A stretch of 64,000 nucleotides of DNA from Pseudoxanthomonas sp. PXM03 (GCF_014852005.1 NZ_JACVAU010000001.1:890001-954000); one strand, 5' to 3'. Shown: positions 9,120 through 20,452, counted from the first letter of the stretch. The notes: generated by a model not told the origin, from the sequence alone. Numbers and translations are program-made.

Positions 9120-10124
9120 TTACACCACGCGGGCACGCAACAGGTCGTGAATGTTCAGGGCGCCAAGCGGGCGCTGTTCATCGTCCACCACGATCAGGCC
9201 GCTGATCTTGTGGGTTTCCATCAGGCGCGCGGCTTCCACCGCGAGTTGGTCCGCACCGATGGTCCTCGGGTGGCGTGTCATCACGTCGGCGATCCTGGCG
9301 GTACGTACATCCATTGCCGGATCGTCGAGCATGCGGCGCAGATCGCCGTCGGTGAACAGTCCGGCCAGTCGGCCGTCGGCATCGACCACCGCCGTCATGC
9401 CGAGACGCTTGCGGCTCATTTCCATCAGCGCCTCGCTGAGGGTGGCATCCGCGCTTACGCGCGGCACGTCATCGCCTGCGTGCATCACGTCGGTGATGTG
9501 CAGCAGCAGACGGCGGCCGAGGCTCCCGGCCGGGTGCGAACGGGCAAAGTCGTCGGCGGTGAAGCCACGCGCGTCCAGCAAGGCCACGGCCAGCGCATCG
9601 CCCATCGCCAGCGAGGCGGTGGTGCTGCTGGTCGGAGCGAGGTCCAGCGGGCAGGCTTCTGCGGGAACGCTGACGTCCAGGTGGAGGTCGCTCTCGCGCG
9701 CCAGCGTGGACTGCGGCCGACCGGTCATGCCGATGACGAGGTTGCCCTGGCGCTTCAGCACCGGCAGCAACATCAGCACCTCGTCCGACTCGCCCGAGTA
9801 CGACAGCGCCAGCACGATGTCGGCATCGGTGATCATGCCCAGGTCGCCATGCCCGGCTTCGCCCGGGTGCACGTAGAACGCCGGCGTCCCGGTGGAGGCC
9901 AGCGTCGCCGCGATCTTGCGCGCCACGTGCCCGGACTTGCCCATGCCGGTGCACACCACGCGGCCCTGGCCGGCGAGGATCGCCTGGCAGGCCGCCGAGA
10001 ACGTGCCGTCGATACGGGCGGCCAGGGCATCCAGTGCACGCGCCTCGATCTCGATGACCCGACGGCCGCTGGCCGCCAGGCTGGCAGGCGAGACGGGGGG
10101 TGTCAGGGGGGACGGCTGGGACAT
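9120..10124 (-). CDS. kdsD: D-arabinose-5-phosphate isomerase
   Basis: Converts ribulose-5-phosphate to arabinose-5-phosphate, the first committed step to Kdo. 334 residues from the ATG at 10124: an N-terminal SIS sugar-isomerase domain (GMGKSGHVARKIAATLAS; SYSGESDEV; SSTTASLAMGDALA) and two C-terminal CBS domains (about residues 205-330). A longer open frame reaches 10229 but has no conserved sequence. It heads the kdsD-kdsC-lptC-lptA-lptB-rpoN run and is divergent from ibaG, with only 53 bp between them. Confidence 0.95.
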   Translation of the reverse strand: MSQPSPLTPPVSPASLAASGRRVIEIEARALDALAARIDGTFSAACQAILAGQGRVVCTGMGKSGHVARKIAATLASTGTPAFYVHPGEAGHGDLGMITDADIVLALSYSGESDEVLMLLPVLKRQGNLVIGMTGRPQSTLARESDLHLDVSVPAEACPLDLAPTSSTTASLAMGDALAVALLDARGFTADDFARSHPAGSLGRRLLLHITDVMHAGDDVPRVSADATLSEALMEMSRKRLGMTAVVDADGRLAGLFTDGDLRRMLDDPAMDVRTARIADVMTRHPRTIGADQLAVEAARLMETHKISGLIVVDDEQRPLGALNIHDLLRARVV

Positions 10125-10144
10125 GCGGACGGGGCGCCGGCGGG

Positions 10145-10150
10145 TAGAAT
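10145..10150 (+). promoter_or_regulatory. Candidate -10 element upstream of ibaG
   Basis: TAGAAT, 27 bp before the ibaG start. The same hexamer sits before the HutD-type gene and the aspartate kinase gene in this window. No good -35 is visible at the right distance, so this is a motif match only. Confidence 0.4.
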
Positions 10151-10177
10151 GGCCGGGTATTTTATTAGGAAAGCCCG

Positions 10178-12084
<1,907 letters not shown>

Positions 12085-12088
<4 letters not shown>

Positions 12089-12117
12089 AAAAGCCCGGCC
12101 TGGCCGGGCTTTTTCAT
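12085..12117. terminator. Bidirectional Rho-independent terminator
   Basis: A perfect 16-bp inverted repeat around one central base, with AAAAAGCCCGGCC on one side and GGCCGGGCTTTTT on the other, gives a GC stem with U-runs on both strands. It ends the ibaG-murA-EF-hand transcript on the plus strand and the DUF3108 run on the minus strand. Confidence 0.92.
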
Positions 12118-12132
12118 GGGTACCTGGAGGAT

Positions 12133-12807
12133 TCAACGCCAGGATGTAAGTTGCAGGCGGAACACGTCGCTGCCGCCTTCCCGCTGCACGATGCGGACCG
12201 GCGCGGGAACGCCAGTGGCGATCCACGCGGTGGTCTGCTTGCCGCCCGCGCTCTGCACCACCTTGGTCGTGTCCAACGCGCGACCACCCACGGTGATCTT
12301 CTCGCGTCCGGCCACGCGGTAGGTCATCGGCTTGGCCTTGCCGTTCTCCAGCAGGCGATAGGTCATGACCGTGCGACCGAAGCCGACGTCGCGCACCAGC
12401 GCGAGATTGACCAGCAATGCATCCATGTCACCCGGCTGCATGGCCACGGGGCCCGCGCGTTGCGGTTTCACGTCGCCGGTCCAGCGCGCCTGCATGCCTT
12501 TCCAGTTGTAGACGGTGATGACCGAGCGGGTCTTCATCAGGTACGTGGCACGATCGCTGCCACCCAGTGGCCGGTAGCGGCCGGCCGCGTCCTCGAACAC
12601 CGTAGCCTGGCTCAGGTTCGCCATCGTGTTGCGGATGCCCATCGAGTAGGTCCAGCGGTTGCCCTGCTGGCTGAGCGACATCGCGCCGCCAGCCGAGATG
12701 CCCTTGAAGGACGCCTCGTATTGCGCCGTAAACGGCTTGAGCGCATGGGCGGGGAAGGCCACCGTGGCCAGCGCGGCCGTGAAGAGGAGGACGGACATCC
12801 GTGTCAT
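12133..12807 (-). CDS. DUF3108 exported protein (copy A)
   Basis: 224 residues with a signal peptide (cleavage probably after AHA at residue 22), then a DUF3108 domain, a beta-rich periplasmic domain of unknown role. It is the last of three tandem paralogs. Shared landmarks are a start near KPFTAQYEAS, ATWSGDVKP-like and GPV....GDMDALLVNLALVRD segments, and an ending in VPAPVRIVQRE. Copies A and B are closer to each other (both have GKAKPMTYRVAG-like and KVV motifs) than to copy C. The gene follows copy B by 30 bp. Confidence 0.85.
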   Translation of the reverse strand: MTRMSVLLFTAALATVAFPAHALKPFTAQYEASFKGISAGGAMSLSQQGNRWTYSMGIRNTMANLSQATVFEDAAGRYRPLGGSDRATYLMKTRSVITVYNWKGMQARWTGDVKPQRAGPVAMQPGDMDALLVNLALVRDVGFGRTVMTYRLLENGKAKPMTYRVAGREKITVGGRALDTTKVVQSAGGKQTTAWIATGVPAPVRIVQREGGSDVFRLQLTSWR

Positions 12808-12837
12808 GGGGGTCTCGGAAATGCGGAAGCGTGTGGC

Positions 12838-13527
12838 TCAGCGCCAGGACTTGAGCGTCAGGTCGATGGTGTCCTGTCCGTTTTCACGCTGCAGGATGCG
12901 CGCCGGCACCGGCGCGTCGGCCACCACCCAGACGATGGTCTGCTTGTCGCCGTCGGTGCGAACCACCTTGGTGGCGTCCTGCGGCTTGCCGCCAATCGTG
13001 ATGCGCTCCTTGCCGGCAACCTGGTAGGTCATCGGCTTCGCACGGCCGTTCTCCACCATGCGATAGGTCAATGGCTTGCCCGCCGCCACGTCACGCACGA
13101 TGGCCAGGTTGACCAGCAGGGCGTCCATGTCGCCGGCGGCCAGCTTCACCGGGCCGGCGCGGTCGGGCTTCACATCGCCACTCCAGGTGGCCTGCGCCTT
13201 GGACCAGTCATACACCGTGTTGACGTTCTTCTTCTTGATCAGCAGGCGAGAGCTGTCGCTGCTGCTCAGCGGCCGCATGCGGCCATCCTGCACGTCGAAC
13301 ACGGTCTTCTGGCTCAGGTCCACGGCCTGGTTGCGCACGGTCAGCGTGTACTGCCAGCGGTTGCCGGGCTGCGGCGCGACCGCCATCTGGCCTTCGCCGA
13401 CCATGCCCAGGGCGCTGGCGTTGTACTGCGCGATGAAGGCCTCGACGGCGAACGCGGGTGCGCTGGCGCTGGCGAGGATCGCGGCAGCCAGCAGCGTGCG
13501 CGGAGAGTGGAGCGTGGTCTTCATCAT
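12838..13527 (-). CDS. DUF3108 exported protein (copy B)
   Basis: 229 residues from the ATG at 13527 (MMKTTLHSPRTLL). GGGAG lies just upstream, inside the end of copy C, and the gene begins two bases after that gene's stop. The signal peptide ends near APAFA (residue 28). The DUF3108 domain shows the GDMDALLVNLAIVRD and RAKPMTYQVAGKERITIGG segments shared with copy A. Its function is unknown. The tight spacing says the three copies are cotranscribed after purN. Confidence 0.85.
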   Translation of the reverse strand: MMKTTLHSPRTLLAAAILASASAPAFAVEAFIAQYNASALGMVGEGQMAVAPQPGNRWQYTLTVRNQAVDLSQKTVFDVQDGRMRPLSSSDSSRLLIKKKNVNTVYDWSKAQATWSGDVKPDRAGPVKLAAGDMDALLVNLAIVRDVAAGKPLTYRMVENGRAKPMTYQVAGKERITIGGKPQDATKVVRTDGDKQTIVWVVADAPVPARILQRENGQDTIDLTLKSWR

Positions 13528-13529
13528 GT

Positions 13530-14246
13530 TCAAGGTACTCCCTGGTATTCGACCAGGCGCAGATCGACGCCGTCCTGACCGTTCTCCCGCTGCAGGATGC
13601 GCACGGGGGTGGGCACGCCGTCGGCGACCCAGAAAATGGTTTCGTCGTTGCCGCCGTTCGCCCGGCTGACACGCAGGGCACTGTAGCTCAGGTCCTCGAC
13701 ACTCACGATCTCGGGCTCGGACGACACGACGTACTGATAGTCGCGGATGCGGCCGTTGTCCACCACGCGGTAGTTGAGCTCGCGCCCCGGTGCGGCGTCG
13801 CGGATCACGGCCAGGTTCATCAGCAGGGCGCTCATGTCGCCTGTCTGCAGCGACAACGGTGCACGGCGTTCTTTCTTGATGTCGCCCCGCCATTGGGCGG
13901 TGCGGTTGGTCCAGTCATAGGTGCCGACCATGCTCTTGCCCATCAGCAGGGCGCGGCGGGCCGTGGCCTGGCTGAGCGGACGAAACTGGTTGTCGCTGGC
14001 ATCGAATACGGTGCTCTGCTCGATGTTCAACCCGGCCAATCGCGCAAAACCACGCGTACCTTTCACATCCAGATCGATCTGCCACTGGCTGCCGGTCCTG
14101 GGCGCGACCTTCATGCTTGCGCTGCCGGCCAGCTTGCCCTCGTTGTAGGCCTGGTAGCTGGCCACGAACGGCTCCAGCGCCAGCGCGGGCGCGGTGGCGC
14201 CGGCCAGGGACAGGCCGAGCAGCAGGGAGCGGAGTGGGCAAAGCAT
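13530..14246 (-). CDS. DUF3108 exported protein (copy C)
   Basis: 238 residues with a signal peptide (LLLGLSLAGATAPALA) and a DUF3108 domain. It keeps the family landmarks (LEPFVASYQAY, AQWRGDIKKERRAPL, GDMSALLMNLAVIRD, VPTPVRILQRENGQDG), but its middle differs from copies A and B. It is the copy next to purN (13 bp gap). A DUF3108 gene beside purN is a common arrangement in gammaproteobacteria, so copy C is probably the ancestral one and A/B are later duplicates; that is inference. Confidence 0.85.
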   Translation of the reverse strand: MLCPLRSLLLGLSLAGATAPALALEPFVASYQAYNEGKLAGSASMKVAPRTGSQWQIDLDVKGTRGFARLAGLNIEQSTVFDASDNQFRPLSQATARRALLMGKSMVGTYDWTNRTAQWRGDIKKERRAPLSLQTGDMSALLMNLAVIRDAAPGRELNYRVVDNGRIRDYQYVVSSEPEIVSVEDLSYSALRVSRANGGNDETIFWVADGVPTPVRILQRENGQDGVDLRLVEYQGVP

Positions 14247-14259
14247 CGGGGCAAGCAGG

Positions 14260-14913
14260 TCAGGAGAGCAGACGGTCGGCTGAATCTAGGGACAGCGCAT
14301 TTAATAGCGGCTGACCGTGACAGAACGTGATGTCGCCCTGTTCAGCCAAGCTGCCGCTGGCGGCCAGGCGCAGCACGGCCAGCAACAGGGCGTGCTCGCG
14401 CGGGAGCAGGCGTGCGGCCAGTGCTTCCGGCGTGTCGCCGGGCAGGACCGGTACCCGCGCCTGGGCGATCACAGCGCCGGCATCCAGTTCAGGAATGACG
14501 AAGTGGACACTCGCGCCATGCTCGGTGTCGCCGGCCTCAAGCGCGCGCGCGTGCGTGTGCAAGCCGCGGTATTTGGGCAGCAGCGACGGATGGATGTTCA
14601 GCAGCCGGCCGCGGAAGCGGGCGATGAAGGCATCGCCCAGGATGCGCATGTAGCCTGCGCAGACCACCCAGTCCGGACCGGTGGCGGCGACGGCGTCCGC
14701 CAGGGCGGCCTCGTATGCGCCACGATCCGGGAATGCCGCGGGTCGCGCGCTCCAGCGCCGCGCTGCCGGGACCAGACGCAGGGCAGGGGCGGTCGGCTTG
14801 TCGGAGAACACGCCCACCACGTCGGCATCGAGGGTGCCGTCGGCAATGGCCTGCAGGATGGCCTGCAGGTTGCTGCCGCGACCGGACGCCAGCACCGCGA
14901 TGCGCGCGGTCAT
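14260..14913 (-). CDS. purN: Phosphoribosylglycinamide formyltransferase
   Basis: Transfers a formyl group from 10-formyl-THF to GAR in purine synthesis. 217 residues from the ATG at 14913 (MTARIAVLASGRGSNLQAI). The catalytic Asn-His pair is in LLNIHPSLLPKYRGLHTH and the catalytic Asp in VIPELDAGAVIAQ. The start overlaps the stop of the membrane protein upstream by 4 bp, linking it to purM. Confidence 0.96.
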   Translation of the reverse strand: MTARIAVLASGRGSNLQAILQAIADGTLDADVVGVFSDKPTAPALRLVPAARRWSARPAAFPDRGAYEAALADAVAATGPDWVVCAGYMRILGDAFIARFRGRLLNIHPSLLPKYRGLHTHARALEAGDTEHGASVHFVIPELDAGAVIAQARVPVLPGDTPEALAARLLPREHALLLAVLRLAASGSLAEQGDITFCHGQPLLNALSLDSADRLLS

Positions 14914-15530
14914 GCCACGGCTCCGCGACGCTCGGCGCGTGCCAGCGGCCACGCCAGCAAGGCACCCACGGTGGCCAGCAGCATGTCGGCGTGCGCGTCC
15001 CACCCATCACCTTGCTGGCCGTTGTAGGACTCGGCCGCCTCGGGCGACATGGTCAGCGCAATGCCCCACTCCAGCCATTCGTACACCAGGCTCGTGCACA
15101 TGATCAGCATCACCGCCAGCGTGAAGGCCTGCCCGACCGACAACGTCGGCCAGCGCTGGCGCAGCCAGTGCCATGCGGCGGGCGTGAAGCAGATGCCGTA
15201 CATCAGATGGATGAAGCGGTCGAAGTGGTTGCGCTGCCAGCCGAAGGCCACCGCCGGCGACCATCCCGTCGCGGATTGCAGCCAGGCGTCATACGGCACG
15301 TACGAATACAGCCAACGGGCGCCGATGCAGTGCGCGATGATGAACACGCAGATCAGGGCGAAATGCACCGGCCGCAGCGGCCAGCGGCGGTCATGCCACC
15401 ACAGCCAGGCCAGTCCGAGCACGGTCAGGCTGCTGTGCATGGCCTGTTCGACCGGCCACCGCGGCGCGATCCAGCTGGCGGCGAACACCGCCAGCGTCAG
15501 TCCGAAGACAATCCCCTTGCTGCGCGGCAT
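14910..15530 (-). CDS. DUF2238 (YjdF-type) membrane protein
   Basis: 206 residues, mostly hydrophobic, with about six predicted membrane helices. The conserved RFIHLMYGICFTP segment and the C-terminal EAAESYNGQQGDGWDAHADM motif are typical of DUF2238. The function is unknown. It sits between purM (7 bp upstream) and purN (4-bp overlap), so it is transcribed with purine genes. Position alone does not prove a purine-related role. Confidence 0.85.
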   Translation of the reverse strand: MPRSKGIVFGLTLAVFAASWIAPRWPVEQAMHSSLTVLGLAWLWWHDRRWPLRPVHFALICVFIIAHCIGARWLYSYVPYDAWLQSATGWSPAVAFGWQRNHFDRFIHLMYGICFTPAAWHWLRQRWPTLSVGQAFTLAVMLIMCTSLVYEWLEWGIALTMSPEAAESYNGQQGDGWDAHADMLLATVGALLAWPLARAERRGAVA

Positions 15531-15537
15531 GCCGCGC

Positions 15538-16554
15538 TCAGCCGATGCGGACGCGTTCGCCGCCGTGGGCGGTGACGACTTCACCGATCTGCCAGTGCGC
15601 CAGTTGCAGGCGGATGAGATCCGCCTGCACGGCGGCAAGCTGGTCCGGCGCAACCACCAGCACGAAGCCGATGCCGCAGTTGAAGGTGCGCCACATCTCG
15701 GCGTTCTCCACCGCGCCTTCCCGTTGCAGCCAGTCGAACACGGGCGGCAGCGTCCACGCACTGGCGTCGATGTCCAAGCCCAGGCCGTCCGGGATCACGC
15801 GGATGATGTTCTCGGTCAGGCCGCCGCCGGTGATGTGCGCCATCGCATGCAGGTCGTGCGCCTGCAGCAGCTCCAGCACGGGCTTCACGTACAGCGTGGT
15901 CGGTGCCATCAGGGCATCGGCCAGCTTCACGCCGCCCACATCGATGTCGGCAGGACGGCCGGCGCGGTCGTAGATGCGCCGCACCAGCGAGTAACCGTTG
16001 GAATGCGGGCCGCTGGAGGCGACGCCTATCAACACGTCGCCCGCGCGTACCTTGGCGCCGTCGAGCAGTTTCGACTTCTCCACCGCCGCCACGCAGAAAC
16101 CGGCGAGGTCGTATTCGCCGGGGCCGTACATGTCGGGCATCTCGGCGGTCTCGCCGCCGATCAGTGCACAGCCGGAAAGCTCGCATCCCCGGGCGATGCC
16201 ACCGACCACCGACACCGTGGTGTCCACGTCCAGCTTGCCGGTCGCGAAGTAATCCAGGAAGAACAGCGGCTCGGCGCCCTGCACCAGCACGTCGTTCACG
16301 CACATGGCGACCAGGTCGATGCCGATGGTGTCGTGGCGGCCCAGTTGCTGCGCGAGCTTCAGCTTCGTGCCCACGCCGTCGGTGCCGGAGACCAACACCG
16401 GTTCACGGTATTTGCCGGACAAGTCGAACAGCGCGCCGAAACCGCCCAGTCCGCCCATCACTTCCGGCCGGAAGCTGCGCTTGACCAGCGGCTTGATGCG
16501 CTCGACCAGCTCGTTGCCGGCGTCGATGTCGACACCCGCGTCGCGATAGGTCAT
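15538..16554 (-). CDS. purM: Phosphoribosylformylglycinamidine cyclo-ligase
   Basis: Makes AIR from FGAM with ATP. 338 residues from the ATG at 16554 ([17 protein letters not shown]); a GTG 11 codons upstream would add only Pro/Thr-rich sequence. The ATP-binding segments [24 protein letters not shown] and [12 protein letters not shown], and the [12 protein letters not shown] motif, are all present. It heads the purM-DUF2238-purN-DUF3108 run and is divergent from the DUF2066 gene, with a 170-bp gap. Confidence 0.96.
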   Translation of the reverse strand: MTYRDAGVDIDAGNELVERIKPLVKRSFRPEVMGGLGGFGALFDLSGKYREPVLVSGTDGVGTKLKLAQQLGRHDTIGIDLVAMCVNDVLVQGAEPLFFLDYFATGKLDVDTTVSVVGGIARGCELSGCALIGGETAEMPDMYGPGEYDLAGFCVAAVEKSKLLDGAKVRAGDVLIGVASSGPHSNGYSLVRRIYDRAGRPADIDVGGVKLADALMAPTTLYVKPVLELLQAHDLHAMAHITGGGLTENIIRVIPDGLGLDIDASAWTLPPVFDWLQREGAVENAEMWRTFNCGIGFVLVVAPDQLAAVQADLIRLQLAHWQIGEVVTAHGGERVRIG

Positions 16555-16724
16555 CGGGGTGGGGGCGGAAGGCGTCGGCTGGGTCACGGGCGGTCGTCGA
16601 TGGGGCAAGAGGCGTGATTTTAATGGAATCGGCAGGCCTCGCGGCCGTCCTGAACGGGTGCCGTTGGCGATGGCATGCCATTCGGGCAACAATTCACAGG
16701 GTCTGCAGAGCCCAAGGACGCTCG

Positions 16725-17810
16725 ATGCGCTGGATCCCAGGTTTCGCCCTCGCCACCGCCGTGCTGTTGGCGGCCATGACCACGACGCCCGTCGCATACG
16801 CCCAATCGGGCTTGCGCACTGAAGGCGACGCGGTCTCCGCGCGCGGGCTGTATCAGGCCGAGGTGCCGGTCAACGGGCAGGGCGAGGAAGAGCGGCAGGG
16901 CGGTTTCGCGCGCGCGCTGGGAACGGTGCTGGGCAAACTGTCGGGCGACCGGTCGGCGATGTCGCGCCCCGGCGTCGGCGCCGAGTTGCGCAACGCCAAG
17001 GACTACGTGGACGGCTACGACTACCGGCAGGACCAGGGCACGTCGCCTACCGGCGCGCCCACCTTCCGAACCACGCTGGTGGTGCGGTTCGATGAAGACC
17101 AGGTCAATGGACTGGCGGGCGCGCTCGGCCTGCCGGTGTGGCCGCAGCCACGCCCGAAGCCGGTGGTCTGGCTGGCGATCAACGACGGCAGCGGTCCGCG
17201 CCTGGTCGGCTTGCCTCAGTCCAATGCCGCGCGCCCGCTGCTCAACCGCGCCATCGAGCGTGGCTACGGCCTCGGCCTGCCGGCCGGCGGTGCGGCGGAA
17301 CAGGCGCTGGTCGGCGCCATCTGGCGCCAGGACACCGCCGCCGTCGCGCGCGCGTCGGCCCGCTACAGCCCGCCGATGCAGCTGATCGGCAAGCTCTACC
17401 GCAGTGCCAAGGGTGGCTGGACCGCCGACTGGGTGTTCGTCGATGCCGGCAAGGTGCTGGCGAAGTGGTCGGTGACCGACGCCGATGCGCGCCGCGCGAT
17501 GGCCTCCGGTGCCGACGGCACCGCCGATGCGCTGGTGAAGCGCTACGGCAAGCGTGGCAGTGCGGGCCCCGCGGGTACCTATCGCGTGCTCTTCACGGGC
17601 ATCCGCAGCACGGACGATTACCTGCGCCTGACCGGGCATCTGCAGAAGATGGCAGTGGTCCGTCGCATCACCCCGGTGCGTGCCAACGGCGATGTCGTCG
17701 AGTTCGACCTGGAGCTCGTGTCGGGCCTGGCCGGGTTCCGTCGCACGATGGGCGACGAAGCCCCCTTCACCGGTGGCGAAGGCGAGCCGCCGGCCTACCA
17801 GATGCGCTGA
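16725..17810 (+). CDS. DUF2066 exported protein
   Basis: 361 residues with a signal peptide ending near AYAQ (residues 25-28) and a DUF2066 domain. The ATG at 16725 is preceded by AAGGA; an earlier in-frame ATG at 16614 would add 37 unconserved residues. DUF2066 genes usually stand next to a PerM-type permease and hda in gammaproteobacteria, as here. No function is established that I know of. It is the first gene of a three-gene plus-strand run. Confidence 0.85.
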   Translation: MRWIPGFALATAVLLAAMTTTPVAYAQSGLRTEGDAVSARGLYQAEVPVNGQGEEERQGGFARALGTVLGKLSGDRSAMSRPGVGAELRNAKDYVDGYDYRQDQGTSPTGAPTFRTTLVVRFDEDQVNGLAGALGLPVWPQPRPKPVVWLAINDGSGPRLVGLPQSNAARPLLNRAIERGYGLGLPAGGAAEQALVGAIWRQDTAAVARASARYSPPMQLIGKLYRSAKGGWTADWVFVDAGKVLAKWSVTDADARRAMASGADGTADALVKRYGKRGSAGPAGTYRVLFTGIRSTDDYLRLTGHLQKMAVVRRITPVRANGDVVEFDLELVSGLAGFRRTMGDEAPFTGGEGEPPAYQMR

Positions 17811-17825
17811 CCCACAAGGATGCCC

Positions 17826-18989
17826 ATGGATCTCTCTCCCACGCCGGTCGGAACGCTGGCCCGCCGTTGGCAATGGCTGCTGGTCGCGGTGATCGTCGGC
17901 TGGCTGGTCTGGCTGCTGGCGCCGGTGCTGACGCCGTTTGTCTGCGCGGCACTGCTGGGCTGGCTTGGCGACCCCTGGGTCGACCGGCTGGAACGCTCGG
18001 GGCGCTCGCGCACCGTGGCGGTGGTGCTGGTGTTCACGCTGATGTTGCTGCTGCTGGTGCTGGCGCTTGTGATCCTGGTGCCGATGATCGAACGTCAGGT
18101 GGTCACGGTGATCGAATCGCTGCCGGCTTACCGGGACTGGTTCGTGCAGACCGCGTTGCCGTGGGTGGAGCGCCGCACCGGGCTGGAACTGGTCGCGTGG
18201 CTGGACCCGGACCGGCTGACCGAATGGGTGCGTGGCCACTGGCAACAGGCCGGTGGCGTGGCGGCCACGATGTTCGGCTATTTCTCGCGCTCCGGTTTCG
18301 CGGTGATGGCGTGGGTCGCCAACCTGGTGCTGCTGCCCATCCTGACGTTCTACTTCCTGCGCGACTGGGACATCCTGGTCGAACGCGTCGCGGCGCTGGT
18401 GCCGCGCGACCATATCGCCACGGTCACGCGGCTGGCGCTGGAATCGAATGAAGTGCTCGGCGCCTTCCTGCGCGGCCAGTTCCTGGTGATGCTGGCATTG
18501 GGCGCGATCTACGCGGCCGGCCTGTCGGTGGTGGGGCTGAAGGTCGGCCTTCTGATCGGCATCATCGCCGGCCTGATCAGCTTCGTGCCTTACCTCGGTA
18601 CCGCCACCGGCATCGTGCTGGGCGTGATCGCCGCGCTGGTGCAGTCCGGCGGCGACTGGTCGCTGGTGGCGATGGTGCTGGGCGTGTTCGTGGTCGGCCA
18701 GATGCTGGAAGGCTACGTGCTGACGCCGCGCATCGTGGGTGATCGCATCGGGCTGCACCCGGTCGCGGTGATCTTCGCCATCATGGCCGGCGGCCAGTTG
18801 TTCGGCTTCCTTGGCATGCTGCTGGCGTTGCCGGTGGCGGCGATCGCCAACGTACTGCTGCGCTTTGCCCACGAACGCTACACGCAGAGCCGGCTGTACG
18901 CCGGTGACCGCCCCTCCATCGTGCTGGACTCGTACATCGACAAGGGCAGCGTGGAGCAGGCGCCGGCGCGCGACACCGATACGCCGTGA
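17826..18989 (+). CDS. AI-2E family (PerM/TqsA-like) transporter
   Basis: 387 residues with about seven to eight membrane helices: two N-terminal (about 15-70), a soluble stretch, and a C-terminal group with the family segment GLISFVPYLGTATGIVLG and the GQMLEGYVLTPRIVGD motif. Family members export small molecules or ions, and the substrate cannot be read from sequence. The ATG at 17826 has AAGG five bases upstream; the ATG at 17820 is too close to that site. The stop overlaps the hda start. Confidence 0.88.
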   Translation: MDLSPTPVGTLARRWQWLLVAVIVGWLVWLLAPVLTPFVCAALLGWLGDPWVDRLERSGRSRTVAVVLVFTLMLLLLVLALVILVPMIERQVVTVIESLPAYRDWFVQTALPWVERRTGLELVAWLDPDRLTEWVRGHWQQAGGVAATMFGYFSRSGFAVMAWVANLVLLPILTFYFLRDWDILVERVAALVPRDHIATVTRLALESNEVLGAFLRGQFLVMLALGAIYAAGLSVVGLKVGLLIGIIAGLISFVPYLGTATGIVLGVIAALVQSGGDWSLVAMVLGVFVVGQMLEGYVLTPRIVGDRIGLHPVAVIFAIMAGGQLFGFLGMLLALPVAAIANVLLRFAHERYTQSRLYAGDRPSIVLDSYIDKGSVEQAPARDTDTP

Positions 18990-19696
18990 GCAGGGGCATG
19001 CAGGGTACCGACCTCGGTCCGCAATTGCCGTTGGCGCTGCGCTATCCACCGGATCAGCGCTTCGAGAGCTTCATCGGTGCGCCGCAGGGCGCGTTGGCGG
19101 CGCTGGGTGCACTGGCAACCAGGCCGGGCGCGGACTGGGTCTATCTGGCTGGCCCGTCAAGGACGGGCAAGACCCATCTCGCGCTGGCGCTGTGCGCCGC
19201 CACCGAGCAGCAGCATCGTCGCGCGGCCTACCTGCCGATGGCCGCTGCCGCCGGCCGGTTGCGCGATGCACTCGACGCACTGGAGGGCAACGATGTGGTC
19301 GCGCTGGACGGCATCGAAGTGATCGCAGGTGCGCGCGAGGATGAAGTGGCGCTGTTCGATTTCCACAACCGCGCGCGCGCCTCCGGATTGAACGTGCTGT
19401 ACACCGCGCGCGGTATCCCCGACGACATCGGCCTTGATCTCCCTGACCTGCGTTCACGCTTGCAGCAGTGCTTGCGCGTGATGCTCGATCCGCTCGACGA
19501 GGCGGGGCGTCGGGATGTGCTGCGCGAACGTGCGCAGCGGCGCGGCCTGGTGCTGGAAGACGCTGCGCTGGAGTGGCTCCTCACGCGGACCGATCGTGAC
19601 CTGGGCGCGCTGGTGGCATTGCTGGACCGCCTCGATCGCGCATCGCTCGCGGCGCAGCGGCGTATCACGGTACCGTTCCTGCGCAGCGTGCTGTAG
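18986..19696 (+). CDS. hda: DnaA regulatory inactivator Hda
   Basis: A DnaA-like AAA+ protein that, with the loaded sliding clamp, stimulates ATP hydrolysis by DnaA to prevent over-initiation. 236 residues from the GTG at 18986; an ATG at 18998 with a nearby AGGGG is an alternative. QLPLALRYPPDQRFESF is the clamp-binding N-terminus (QLPL). Walker A is GPSRTGKTHL, Walker B is NDVVALDGIE, and the arginine-finger region is LRSRLQQCL. It follows the permease with a 4-bp overlap. It is shorter than DnaA and lacks the DNA-binding domain IV. Confidence 0.9.
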   Translation: MSRGMQGTDLGPQLPLALRYPPDQRFESFIGAPQGALAALGALATRPGADWVYLAGPSRTGKTHLALALCAATEQQHRRAAYLPMAAAAGRLRDALDALEGNDVVALDGIEVIAGAREDEVALFDFHNRARASGLNVLYTARGIPDDIGLDLPDLRSRLQQCLRVMLDPLDEAGRRDVLRERAQRRGLVLEDAALEWLLTRTDRDLGALVALLDRLDRASLAAQRRITVPFLRSVL

Positions 19697-19747
19697 GAGC
19701 GCGCTCTGCCTGCGGTGCTGTCCGCGTAGTGCAAGGAAGGAGACTGG

Positions 19748-20452
19748 CTACGCGCGCAGAGTGGTTTCCAGTTCGGCCAACCGTTGCGGTGTGCCTACGT
19801 CCGTCCAGCGGCCGCGATGGTATTCGCCAAGGATTCCGTCGGCGTCCATGTGCGCGCGGAGGATCGGCGCCAAACGGAAGCGGGGCTTGCCGTCTACAGT
19901 CACGCCTGCCTGGTCGTCTACGTGCCTCGGCCAGTCGTCCAGCAGTGCGGCGCGGTAGACGCCGATGCCGGCGTAGGTGAGGCGCCGTTCGCCGTCACGC
20001 CGCACGTGTCCGGCAGGATCCAGCGCGAAATCGCCGTGGGTGGCGTAGCCGGGTGGATCAATCATCACCAGGTGCGCCAAGCCCTGCGGCTCACGCGGCA
20101 GCCGCGCGAAATCGAAATCGGTCCAGATGTCGCCATTGACCAGCAGGAACGGCGCTTCGCCGAGCAAGGGTCGTGCGTTGAGCATGCCGCCACCGGTTTC
20201 CAGCGGCGTGTCGCCTTCATGCAGGTAGTGCAGCCGCAGGCCCCAGCGAGCGCCATCGCCGAGCACAGCCGGGAAGCGGCCAGCCAGCCAGCTGGTGTTG
20301 ACCACCACCTCGTCCACGCCCATTGCCGCCAGTTTCTCCAGGTGCCAGACGATCAGCGGCTTGCCTCCGGCTTCTATCAGCGGCTTGGGCGTGTGGTCGG
20401 TCAGCGGGCGCATGCGCTCGCCGAGTCCCGCCGCAAAGACCAATGCCTTCAT
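19748..20452 (-). CDS. murU: N-acetylmuramate-1-phosphate uridylyltransferase
   Basis: 234-residue nucleotidyltransferase. The N-terminal signature AAGLGERMRPLTDHTPKPLI is followed by the metal-binding Asp in LVNGDIWTDFDF and a C-terminal WTDVGTPQRL. With AmgK it forms UDP-MurNAc from recycled MurNAc, bypassing MurA. Its start overlaps the amgK stop by 4 bp, which favours murU over a generic glucose-1-phosphate enzyme. It is convergent with hda; 51 bp separate them. Confidence 0.88.
   Translation of the reverse strand: MKALVFAAGLGERMRPLTDHTPKPLIEAGGKPLIVWHLEKLAAMGVDEVVVNTSWLAGRFPAVLGDGARWGLRLHYLHEGDTPLETGGGMLNARPLLGEAPFLLVNGDIWTDFDFARLPREPQGLAHLVMIDPPGYATHGDFALDPAGHVRRDGERRLTYAGIGVYRAALLDDWPRHVDDQAGVTVDGKPRFRLAPILRAHMDADGILGEYHRGRWTDVGTPQRLAELETTLRA

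Noticed and set aside
16620-19049. 809-codon minus-strand frame over the DUF2066 and permease genes
   Set aside because: Gln/His/Arg-rich shadow of two well-supported plus-strand genes.
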